Assembly: GCF_004022265.1 (NCBI RefSeq)
Contig: NZ_SAVB01000008.1
Span: forward strand, 99,768 to 163,767
Length of the DNA: 64,000 bases
Reading direction: 5' to 3'
DNA from: Paenirhodobacter ferrireducens
GTDB taxonomy: Bacteria > Pseudomonadota > Alphaproteobacteria > Rhodobacterales > Rhodobacteraceae
Made by a program: the position numbers and the translations under genes. Shown in pieces: positions 57,501 through 64,000 of the stretch. Every line of letters begins with the position of its first letter. Within the stretch, counting starts at the first letter, position 1. Under the pieces are notes generated by a model. That model had not been told where the DNA came from. It worked only from the letters and a program-made list of their open reading frames with translations, and made no database searches.

Positions 57501-59690
57501 TCAGGCAGCTTTCGCCGCGATGCCCGAGCCGTAGCGGCCATAGAAGCTCTCGCCGGTGGCGGCGAGATCGCGCAGCAGCGCCGGCGTCTCGAAGCGGGCG
57601 CCGAAGCGGGCGGTGAGATCGTCGCAGATCTCGGCCGCACGCGCCGCGCCGAGGATGTCGAGCCAGCTGAACGGGCCGCCCGACCACGGCGCGAAGCCCC
57701 AGCCGAGGATGGCGCCGACGTCACCCTCGCGGATGTCCTCGAGCACGCCCTGCTCGAAGGCACGCACTGCTTCCAGCACCTGCGCCATCAGCAGACGGTG
57801 CTGCACCTCGTGCAGGTCGGGCTGTTCGGCGGCCTCGGGATACTTGGGCGCCAGCCCCTCCCAGAACCCGCCGCGCTTGCCGGCCTCGTCATAGGTGTAG
57901 AAGCCCGCCTTGTTCTTGCGGCCAAGGCGGCCCTGATCGGCCATCCAGAAGATCACCTCGTCCACGGCCGCGTCCGGATAGGCGTCGCCCATGGCGGTCT
58001 TGGTCGCCTTGGCGATCTTGACCCCCAGATCGATCGAGGTCTCGTCGACGAGCTGCAGCGGGCCAAGCGGCATGCCGACAAGCTTCGCCGCGTTCTCGAT
58101 CAGCGTGGGGCTCACGCCCTCGGCCAGCATCCGGATCCCCTCGTTGATATAGGGGATGATGCAGCGGTTGGCGTAGAAGAAGCGCGCGTCGTTGACGACG
58201 ATCGGCGTCTTGCGGATCTGGCGCACGAAATCGAGCGCCTTTGCCACCGCGACCGGGCCGGTCTGCTCGCCCTTGATGATCTCGACCAGAAGCATCTTGT
58301 CGACCGGCGAGAAGAAGTGGATGCCGATGAACTGCTCGGGGCGCTTGCTGGCCTTCGCCAGCATCGAGATCGGCAGGGTCGAGGTGTTGGTGGCGAAGAT
58401 CGCGTCCTCGGGGATCACCGCCTCGGCCTGCGCCGTGACGCCGGCCTTGACGGTCGGGTCCTCGAACACCGCCTCGACCACCAGGTCACAGCCCGCAAGG
58501 GCGGCGTAATCGGTGGTGGCGGTGATGCGGGCGAGCACCTCGGCCTTCTTCTCCTCGGTCACCTTCTTGCGCGAGATGCCCTTGTCGAGCAGCCCGGTCG
58601 AATAGGCCTTGCCGCGCTCGGCCGCCTCGATCGTGCTGTCGATCAGCACCACCTCGATGCCGGCGTTCGCCGAGACATAGGCGATGCCCGCGCCCATCAT
58701 GCCGGCGCCGAGAATGCCCACCTTCTTCACCGTCTGGTCGGCGACCTTCGGCCGGTTCGCGCCCTTTTCCAGCGCTTCCTTGTTGATGAAGAGCGAGCGG
58801 ATCATCGCCGTCGAGGACGGGTTCATCAGCACGTTGGTGAACCAGCGCGCCTCGATCTTCAGCGCCTGATCGAAGGGCACCAGCGCGCCTTCATAGACCG
58901 CGCTCAGCAGCGCCTTCGCCGCCGGATAGACGCCCATGGTCTTGCCATGCACCATCGCCGAGGCACCGACGAAGGTCATGAAACCCGCCGGGTGATAGGG
59001 CGCGCCGCCGGGCATCTTGTAGCCCTTCGCGTCCCACGGTTTCACCAGATCGGCGTCCTTGGCGTTCAGCACCCAGTCCTTCGCCGCGGCGACCGGATCC
59101 TCGGCCACCTCGTCGATGATGCCGGCCGCGCGGGCCTTCTTCGGATCGCTCAGCTTGCCTTCCAGCAGGAACGGCGCCGCGACCATCGCGCCCATCTTGC
59201 GCACGAGGCGGGTGGTGCCGCCCGCGCCCGGGAAGATGCCGACCATGATCTCGGGCAGGCCGATCTTCGCCTTCGGATTGTCGGCGGCGAAGATGCGGTG
59301 GGTCGACAGCGGCAGCTCGAGCCCGATGCCAAGCGCGGTGCCCGGCAGCGCCGCGGCGATCGGCTTGCCCCCCTTCAGCGTCTTCGGGTCCATGCCCGCG
59401 CGCTCGATCTTGCGCAGGACCTTGTGCATCTGCATCACGCCCTCGAAGATCGCCTGCGCGCCGCCCTCGCGCATCTGCGCGATGACGTTCAGGTCCATGC
59501 CGCCGGCAAAGTCCTTCTTGCCCGAGGTGATGACGACGCCCTTCACGGCTTCGTCGGCAAGCGCCGTGTCGATGAAGCTGTCGAGAAGCGCAAAGCCCTC
59601 GAGGCTCATCACGTTCATCGACTTGCCGGGCACGTCCCAGGTGATGACGGCGACGCCGTCGGCACCGAGCTCGTAGGTGAAATCAGCCAT
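57501..59690 (-). CDS. fadJ: Fatty acid oxidation complex alpha subunit (enoyl-CoA hydratase/3-hydroxyacyl-CoA dehydrogenase)
   Basis: The 729-residue fusion protein has an N-terminal enoyl-CoA hydratase domain (DFAGGMDLNVIAQM near 61, LGIGLELPLSTHRIFA near 117 and GLPEIMVGIFPGAGGTTRL near 139, holding the two catalytic Glu residues) and a 3-hydroxyacyl-CoA dehydrogenase domain (GILGAGMMGAGIAYVSANAGIEVVLID near 327, IGIHFFSPVDKMLLVEII near 453). It hydrates and dehydrogenates acyl-CoAs. It overlaps the cupin gene by eight bases and is the last gene of the operon. Size and order fit FadJ-like proteins of alphaproteobacteria. Confidence 0.94.
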   Translation of the reverse strand: MADFTYELGADGVAVITWDVPGKSMNVMSLEGFALLDSFIDTALADEAVKGVVITSGKKDFAGGMDLNVIAQMREGGAQAIFEGVMQMHKVLRKIERAGMDPKTLKGGKPIAAALPGTALGIGLELPLSTHRIFAADNPKAKIGLPEIMVGIFPGAGGTTRLVRKMGAMVAAPFLLEGKLSDPKKARAAGIIDEVAEDPVAAAKDWVLNAKDADLVKPWDAKGYKMPGGAPYHPAGFMTFVGASAMVHGKTMGVYPAAKALLSAVYEGALVPFDQALKIEARWFTNVLMNPSSTAMIRSLFINKEALEKGANRPKVADQTVKKVGILGAGMMGAGIAYVSANAGIEVVLIDSTIEAAERGKAYSTGLLDKGISRKKVTEEKKAEVLARITATTDYAALAGCDLVVEAVFEDPTVKAGVTAQAEAVIPEDAIFATNTSTLPISMLAKASKRPEQFIGIHFFSPVDKMLLVEIIKGEQTGPVAVAKALDFVRQIRKTPIVVNDARFFYANRCIIPYINEGIRMLAEGVSPTLIENAAKLVGMPLGPLQLVDETSIDLGVKIAKATKTAMGDAYPDAAVDEVIFWMADQGRLGRKNKAGFYTYDEAGKRGGFWEGLAPKYPEAAEQPDLHEVQHRLLMAQVLEAVRAFEQGVLEDIREGDVGAILGWGFAPWSGGPFSWLDILGAARAAEICDDLTARFGARFETPALLRDLAATGESFYGRYGSGIAAKAA

Positions 59691-60183
59691 TTCTCTCTCC
59701 CTTCGGCGCGAGGTCGCGGGGACCCGCCCAATCGCTGCCGTCCTGATAGGTGAAGCGGGCCTTGTCGCCCGCGATGTGCAGTTTCATGTCGACGTCGGAA
59801 TAGGTGGCGACCTCTTCGGTGGCCTTCGATCCGACGATCAGGAAGCGCGTGGGCGCATCGGAGCGGTTGACGAAGCGGTGGCCGTTTGCCACCCCCGCCT
59901 TCCATGCCGCGCAGTCGCCCGGGCGCATCACGGTCTCGCCCTCGTCCTCGACGAGGATCAGCTCGCCCTCGAGCACCATGCCGAACTCGTCCTCGTTCAG
60001 GTGCCAGTGCCGCAGCGAGGCCACGGCCCCCGGCTCGAGCGTGACGATGTTCACGCCGAACTGGGTCAGCCCGGCGAGATCGCCGAGCCGGATCGAGGAA
60101 CGCCCCGCCATCTGCCCGGCGTAAGGCGCCGGGTAGAGCGAGCCGGTCTTCACCGGCGCCTTGGCAAGGTCGAGCTTCGGCAT
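59683..60183 (-). CDS. Cupin domain protein inside the beta-oxidation operon
   Basis: The 166-residue protein has a single cupin barrel: GAVASLRHWHLNEDEFGMVLEGELILVEDEGE (motif 1 with two His and a Glu, about 52-83) and MRPGDCAAWKAGVANGHRFVNRSDAPTRFLIVG (motif 2, about 86-118). It may bind a metal and a small ligand. It lies between thiolase and fadJ with overlaps at both ends, so it is translated with them. Its role in fatty acid oxidation is unknown. Confidence 0.85.
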   Translation of the reverse strand: MPKLDLAKAPVKTGSLYPAPYAGQMAGRSSIRLGDLAGLTQFGVNIVTLEPGAVASLRHWHLNEDEFGMVLEGELILVEDEGETVMRPGDCAAWKAGVANGHRFVNRSDAPTRFLIVGSKATEEVATYSDVDMKLHIAGDKARFTYQDGSDWAGPRDLAPKGERNG

Positions 60184-61394
60184 CAGACGCGCTCGATGAT
60201 CGTGGCGGCGCCCATGCCCGAGGCGATGCACAGCGTGGCAAGGCCGGTCGACAGGTCGCGCCGTTCAAGCTCGTCGAGCACCGTGCCGATGATGATCGCG
60301 CCGGTGGCGCCGAGCGGGTGGCCGAAGGCCATCGCGCCGCCGTTGACATTGACCTTGTCGGGCGAGACGTCGAAGGCCTGCATGAAGCGCAGAACCACCG
60401 CCGCGAAGGCCTCGTTCACCTCGAAAAGGTCGATGTCCTTGATCGACATGCCGCTGTCACGCAGGATCTTCTCGGTCACCGGGACGGGGCCGGTCAGCAT
60501 GATCGTCGGATCGGTACCGATCTTCGCCGTGGCGCGGATGCGGGCGCGCGGCTTCAGCCCGTGGGCGATGCCGAATTCCTTGTTGCCGATCAGCACGGCG
60601 GCCGCGCCATCGACGATGCCCGAGGAGTTGCCGGCGTGGTGGATGTGGTTGATGTGGTCGAGATGGGGATATTTCAGCATCGCCACCTTGTCGAACCCCG
60701 GCATCACCTCGCCCATGTCCTTGAACGAGGGTTTCAGCGCGCCAAGGCTTTCCATCGTGGTCTGCGGCCGCATGAACTCGTCATGATCGAGGATCACGAG
60801 GCCGTTCTGGTCCCGCACCGGCACGATGGATTTCGCGAACCGGTTCTCGGCCCAGGCCTCGGCGGCGCGGCGCTGGCTTTCGACGGCCAGCGCGTCGGCC
60901 TGCTCGCGGGTGAAGCCGTATTCGGTGGCGATGATGTCGGCCGAGATCCCCTGCGGCACGAAATAGGTCTTCATCGCGAGCGAGGGGTCGACGGCGATCG
61001 CGGCGCCGTCCGAGCCCATGGCGACGCGGCCCATCATCTCGACGCCGCCGGCGATATAGGCCTGGCCCGCGCCGCCCTTCACCTGGTTCGCGGCGAGGTT
61101 CACCGCCTCCATGCCGCTCGCGCAGAAGCGGTTGATCGCCAGGCCCGGGATCCGCTCGTCGAGATCCGACAGCAGCACCGCGGACCGCGCGAGGCAGCCG
61201 CCCTGCTCGCCGACCTGGGTGACATTGCCCCAGATCACGTCCTCGACGGCATGGCCCTCGAGCCCGTTGCGTTCCTTCACCGCGTTCAAGAGCCGCGCCG
61301 ACAGCGCGACCGAGGTCACTTCGTGCAGGCTGCCGTCCGGGCGGCCCTTGCCGCGGGGCGTGCGGCAGGCGTCATAGATATAGGCTTCGGTCAT
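60183..61394 (-). CDS. fadA: Acetyl-CoA C-acyltransferase (3-ketoacyl-CoA thiolase)
   Basis: The 403-residue thiolase has the acylated Cys in AINRFCASGMEAVNLAA (about 92), HHAGNSSGIVDGAAAVLIG (about 246-264), NEAFAAVVLRFMQAF (about 330) and GGAMAFGHPLGATGAIIIGTVL, with the C-terminal catalytic Cys in LCIASGMGAATIIERV. It cleaves 3-ketoacyl-CoA, completing each round of beta-oxidation with FadJ. It follows the GST gene by nine bases. Confidence 0.94.
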   Translation of the reverse strand: MTEAYIYDACRTPRGKGRPDGSLHEVTSVALSARLLNAVKERNGLEGHAVEDVIWGNVTQVGEQGGCLARSAVLLSDLDERIPGLAINRFCASGMEAVNLAANQVKGGAGQAYIAGGVEMMGRVAMGSDGAAIAVDPSLAMKTYFVPQGISADIIATEYGFTREQADALAVESQRRAAEAWAENRFAKSIVPVRDQNGLVILDHDEFMRPQTTMESLGALKPSFKDMGEVMPGFDKVAMLKYPHLDHINHIHHAGNSSGIVDGAAAVLIGNKEFGIAHGLKPRARIRATAKIGTDPTIMLTGPVPVTEKILRDSGMSIKDIDLFEVNEAFAAVVLRFMQAFDVSPDKVNVNGGAMAFGHPLGATGAIIIGTVLDELERRDLSTGLATLCIASGMGAATIIERV

Positions 61395-61403
61395 CTTTCC
61401 TCC

Positions 61404-62030
61404 TCAGGCCCGGTCCGACGGGTTGCCGGGCATCATCTCGTAAGGGTGCTTCCAGCCGGGCAGGGCCGCGATGCGGTCGAGCCAGGCGGAAATCGCGGGA
61501 AAACGGTCGCGCTCGAACCCGAAGGGCTCGGGGTAGTAGAGGTAGCCGCAGCAGGCGGTATCGGCCAAGCTGGGGGCCGTGCCGGCCATCCAGTCACGTC
61601 CCTCGAGGTGCTGCTCGAGCGTCGCCAGCGCCGCCCGCACCCGGCCGGAAAGCCAGCGGATCGCCTCGGCGGGGCGCTTCTCCTCGGGCAGGAAGTTCAT
61701 CAGGAAGCGCAGCGTGCCGAATTGTGCGCTGCCCTTGTGGTTGTCCCAGAAGAGCCAGCGCAGGATCTCGTCGCGGTCGCCCTCCATCAGCTTGCCGCGG
61801 CGTTCGGCGACATGAAGCTGGATCACCGCCGATTGCGTCAGGGTGAGGCCGTTCTCGACGAAGACCGGCACCTCGCCCATCTCGTTCAGTGCCAGGAACT
61901 CGGGGCGTCGCGCGCCGCCATGGAAGAAGTCGACCCAGACCGGGGTCCAGTCATAGCCCGCAAGGGCCATGGTCAGCGCAGCCTTGTAGGCGTTGCCCGA
62001 TTCCCCGAAACAATACAGCGTGGCGGTCAT
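61404..62030 (-). CDS. Glutathione S-transferase family protein
   Basis: The 208-residue protein has an N-terminal thioredoxin-like domain (TLYCFGESGNAYKAALTMALAGYDWTPVWVDFFHGG, EVPVFVENGLTLTQSAVI about 53-70) and a helical C-terminal domain with MAGTAPSLADTACCGYLYY (the conserved N-capping region, about 147-165). The catalytic Ser or Cys of this class could be in the CFGESGN loop. The substrate is unknown. It is the first gene of the thiolase-cupin-fadJ operon. Confidence 0.9.
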   Translation of the reverse strand: MTATLYCFGESGNAYKAALTMALAGYDWTPVWVDFFHGGARRPEFLALNEMGEVPVFVENGLTLTQSAVIQLHVAERRGKLMEGDRDEILRWLFWDNHKGSAQFGTLRFLMNFLPEEKRPAEAIRWLSGRVRAALATLEQHLEGRDWMAGTAPSLADTACCGYLYYPEPFGFERDRFPAISAWLDRIAALPGWKHPYEMMPGNPSDRA

Positions 62031-62145
62031 CCGATCCCTCCCAAGATCATGGTCATATTGGCAATGAATTGACGTGCGCGTAAGTCCCCGGGCCCGGATG
62101 TGGCGCAACGTCACCAGGCCGGGACGCTGCGTCGGGGACGTCGCA

Positions 62146-62354
62146 GTGAGTATTTAGGCCAAGAAAAAGCGCCGGTAAGACTTTCTTCAACAGCACCTGC
62201 CACGCTGGCCCTGCGGTACAGGCTGGAGAGCCGATGACCGCCCAAGGAAAAGCCGCCCCGGTCGCGCGTGAAGCTCTCACCGTGGAATCGGACCGATTCC
62301 CGTGGCCGGGGCGCACAGGAGCTCCCTGTGCTTTTTCTTGGCCCAAATACTCAC
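62146..62354. repeat. MITE-like unit with 25-bp terminal inverted repeats
   Basis: The left end (62146-62170) starts GTGAGTATTTAGGCCAAGAA and the right end (62330-62354), read on the other strand, starts GTGAGTATTTGGGCCAAGAA. The 25-bp arms match at 24 positions and enclose 159 bases without a coding frame that I can support. The unit fills most of the 350-base gap (62031-62380) upstream of the GST operon. Related arms occur at 5071-5123 and 21666-21738, but with shorter interiors. Confidence 0.85.
62284..62300. promoter_or_regulatory. Palindrome GGAATCGG-A-CCGATTCC
   Basis: A perfect 8-bp inverted repeat around one central base lies inside the repeat unit, 254 bases upstream of the GST start. 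It could be a regulator site or an internal hairpin of the element. Confidence 0.4.
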
Positions 62355-62380
62355 CTTCCGACCGGGCCGCCGGTGCGCGC

Positions 62381-62593
62381 TCAGGCCTTGCGATCCTCGA
62401 GCTCGGCCTTGAAGAGGCGCAGCCGGGCGGTCAGGTTCTCGTGATGGGTGACCGAGCCGAAATGCTCGAACAGGAACACCAGCGCCTCGTCGGGGGTCAA
62501 CCCTGCTTCGGCGGCAAAGCGGTGCAGCACGCGATAGGCGTCATTCGTCAGCGAGACCGGAAAGCGGCGGGTCAGGCGCAGGCGCTTGGGCAT
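62381..62593 (-). CDS. Small ribbon-helix-helix-like protein
   Basis: The 70-residue basic protein reads like a ribbon-helix-helix fold: a strand (RRFPVSLTNDAY), helix 1 (AYRVLHRFAAEAG), and helix 2 (TPDEALVFLFEHFG), then a charged tail (ENLTARLRLFKAELEDRKA). DNA binding is inferred from this pattern only. Its ATG shares one base with the stop of the GFA-family gene (TGATG), so the two are translated together. Confidence 0.65.
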   Translation of the reverse strand: MPKRLRLTRRFPVSLTNDAYRVLHRFAAEAGLTPDEALVFLFEHFGSVTHHENLTARLRLFKAELEDRKA

Positions 62594-63039
62594 CAGTCTT
62601 CCTCGGCTTGGTTCGAGACCACCACGGCGAGCCATTTCTCGCGCGTGGTATGTGCCGGCAGGGTGGGCAGCGCATCGAGCCATTCCAGGCGCGCCTCGAT
62701 CCCGCCCTGATCCTGTGGGACGAAGGGGAAGTCGGGGTGCAGGCAGCCGGCCATGAATTCGTAGGTGTCGTCGGTGCGCATGTAGAGCGGCGTGCCGCAG
62801 GCCTGACAGAAACCGCGGCAGGAGATGTTCGAGCTTGCCCATTCCGCGGCCTGCCCCTGCCAGGTCACGCGGTCGTCCGGCACCTGATAGAGCGGCGCGA
62901 AGGCGTTGCCGGTCGCGCGCTGGCACATCCGGCAGTGGCAGATCCCGGTGGCGCCCGGGCCTGCGGAAATCGTGAAGCGCACGGCGCCGCACTGGCAGCC
63001 GCCGCGGGCCTCGGGGTAATCGCGTGGGGTCGGGTGCAT
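62593..63039 (-). CDS. GFA family protein (glutathione-dependent formaldehyde-activating type)
   Basis: The 148-residue protein has the GFA zinc-ligand Cys sets: GGCQCGAVRF (about 13-22), CHCRMCQRATG (about 34-44) and CRGFCQACGTPLYM (about 74-87). The family includes proteins that bind glutathione or stabilise reactive aldehydes, but most members are untested. It is the first gene of a two-gene unit with the small ribbon-helix-helix-like protein. Confidence 0.88.
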   Translation of the reverse strand: MHPTPRDYPEARGGCQCGAVRFTISAGPGATGICHCRMCQRATGNAFAPLYQVPDDRVTWQGQAAEWASSNISCRGFCQACGTPLYMRTDDTYEFMAGCLHPDFPFVPQDQGGIEARLEWLDALPTLPAHTTREKWLAVVVSNQAEED

Positions 63040-63165
63040 CGGCGCCTCCTGTCGCGGGTCCGCCCGAGCCTAGAGCGCGCCGCGCCCCGAGGCCAGCCCC
63101 TTGCGGGGGCAGGGGGCAAGGTCCTATGTCTGCCCCAGGGGCCGCGCCGGCCCGGGAGACAGGCA

Positions 63166-63534
63166 ATGCGTAACGCGGCACTGGTGCTGGGCATCATCGG
63201 CGGGCTGATCGCCCTGATCGTGGGCTTCTTCGGTTATGGCTATACCGAGGTGGTGCGCAGCCATGCCGAGGTGGGCGAGATGTTCGGCGAGGTGCAGAAC
63301 CCCGAGCTGATCCGGCTGGCGAGCTTCCTCTCGCCGCTTCTGGCGATCGCCGGCGGGGCGATGGCGAAGATCCGCGCGCTCTGGGGCGGGGCGCTGATGC
63401 TTTTGGGCGGCGGGCTGATGTATTACGCCTTCGGCTTCGGCGTCTTCACCATGTTCCCGATCGGGTTCTGTCTGGTGGGCGGGCTGCTGGCACTCGCCGC
63501 GGGCAAGCCGGATGAGCCGAAGGCGCATTTTTGA
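63166..63534 (+). CDS. Small membrane protein, unknown function
   Basis: The 122-residue protein has four hydrophobic segments (about 5-24, 50-66, 70-88 and 92-110) with a short soluble loop (TEVVRSHAEVGEMFGEVQNPEL). No family is recognised. The ATG at 63166 has GGGAGA upstream. It is divergent from the GFA-family gene. The gene after it, 10 bases away, has a quite different base composition. Confidence 0.75.
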   Translation: MRNAALVLGIIGGLIALIVGFFGYGYTEVVRSHAEVGEMFGEVQNPELIRLASFLSPLLAIAGGAMAKIRALWGGALMLLGGGLMYYAFGFGVFTMFPIGFCLVGGLLALAAGKPDEPKAHF

Positions 63535-63544
63535 GGGAGGAAGT

Positions 63545-63919
63545 GTGGCGGTTTGTGCTTTCTGCCAGAGTGATGCGGAGCTTTGCGCATCTCACTCCAT
63601 TCCGGATGGTTTCTTTCGACTTATCTCACGTCAGAATAGTGGCAAACTTATACAGATTCCTGCTGGGGCTGGGAATATTCATTTTAGTAATGAGACCGGA
63701 AAGGCGAAGTTGCTCTGTAAGGTGTGCGAAGCTTATTTTAATAAAGAATTCGATTCTCCTCTCGTTAACGCCTTCAAGATGTGGGATCTCCAGATCATTG
63801 AAAGGGGCTTGACTGCCGGATATAATTTTTCAACAGAGCATATTGCACAAGCACTCGCCTCTATCTTCTGGAGTGAGCACCTCCCCGAAAATTGGACAGT
63901 GACGGAAGCTACGATCTGA
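63545..63919 (+). pseudogene. Truncated Cys-rich (SHxIP-type) protein of foreign origin
   Basis: From a GTG at 63545, with GGAGGA just upstream, the frame encodes 124 residues. Cys pairs CAFC and LLCKVCEAYFNKEFD flank SHSIPDGFFRLI, a layout recalling the zinc-binding SHxIP/HNH-like proteins of unknown function found in accessory regions. The A+T content is far higher than in neighbouring genes (codons such as TTA, AAT, ATA), so it was probably acquired. The frame ends at a TGA (63917-63919) that appears to be the first bases of an IS element. The original protein was therefore longer. Confidence 0.6.
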
Positions 63920-64000
63920 CGTCTGCTGGTCTCCAAGAACGAGGAGATCAGAACATGTCGAAACGCAGAAATCACGACGCGGGCTTCAAGGCTCGCGTGG
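63917..64000 (+). mobile_element. IS3-family insertion sequence, left end
   Basis: At 63917 the A/T-rich gene stops and a GC-rich sequence starts with TGACGTCTGCTGGTCTCCAA, which is probably the left terminal repeat. The transposase first frame begins 38 bases later. The element continues beyond the window, so its other end and target duplication cannot be seen. Confidence 0.7.
63955..64000 (+). CDS. IS3-family transposase OrfA (start only)
   Basis: The ATG at 63955 opens a frame encoding MSKRRNHDAGFKARV up to the window end. This is the usual N-terminus of the OrfA (helix-turn-helix) protein of IS3-family elements. GAGGAG lies upstream at suitable spacing. Confidence 0.75.
   Translation, partial: MSKRRNHDAGFKARV

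Overview
The window is a continuous, gene-dense piece of an alphaproteobacterial chromosome, most likely from the Rhodobacteraceae (Rhodobacter-like). The case rests on the high G+C content, strong GC bias at third codon positions, the coxB-ctaB-small protein-ctaG-coxC order, a TrcR-type (DUF1013) regulator, a GAF-domain PtsP, a PrpE gene preceded by TTTGCAAA-type motifs, an exact CtrA-type box, and FnrL-type boxes. The species cannot be named from the sequence alone. No rRNA, tRNA, CRISPR array or replication origin was seen.

Layout. 1-3.1 kb: a ribonuclease T2 gene cut by the left edge, divergent trcR, a small orphan gene behind an FNR-type box, and gabD. 3.2-9.1 kb: a minus-strand peptide cluster of tldD, an oligopeptide ABC transporter (two permeases and a fused double ATPase, with no binding protein) and a P1-family peptidase. 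9.3-13.4 kb: aa3-type cytochrome c oxidase subunits II and III with heme and copper assembly factors and a SURF1 protein. 13.4-18.1 kb: thrC, an M16 protease, a RimJ-like acetyltransferase and a GlcD-like flavoprotein, largely translationally coupled. 18.1-25.3 kb: purine and methylthioadenosine salvage (apt, mtnP), a flavin reductase-like protein, an acetyltransferase, an EcsC protein, ptsP and lysC. 25.5-34.5 kb: a divergent pyruvate kinase-like protein, SDR, DUF1178, NUDIX, Kdo transferase, and an RND pump with its adaptor.

34.8-40.9 kb holds small proteins with candidate CtrA and FnrL sites, a cytochrome b561, an esterase-like hydrolase, DUF817, glyA and nadK. 40.9-48.4 kb holds a soluble hybrid histidine kinase coupled to an NtrC-like regulator whose GAFTGA loop reads GAFPGA, then prpE and maeB. 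48.6-53.8 kb is a pyrimidine nucleoside salvage operon (cdd-deoA-deoB-upp) followed by a secreted SPOR-domain protein. 54-62 kb holds an acyl-CoA ligase, a sulfotransferase and a beta-oxidation operon (GST, thiolase, cupin, FadJ). 62.4-63.5 kb holds a small ribbon-helix-helix-like protein coupled to a GFA-family protein, and a membrane protein. At 63.5 kb the composition turns A+T-rich: a foreign-looking zinc-finger gene is truncated by the left end of an IS3-type element that runs off the window.

The most unusual signals are a dispersed palindromic repeat whose arms share a GAGTATTTGGGCCARGAAAA-like core, present at three places (one inside a coding sequence, one flanking a 209-bp MITE-like unit); the sensorless hybrid kinase with the GAFPGA regulator; the pyruvate kinase-like protein carrying Leu/Lys in place of the Thr/Glu of K+-dependent enzymes; and several regulatory boxes in front of small uncharacterised genes. 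I found no convincing complete undescribed multi-gene system; the edge near 63.5 kb is where accessory content most likely begins.
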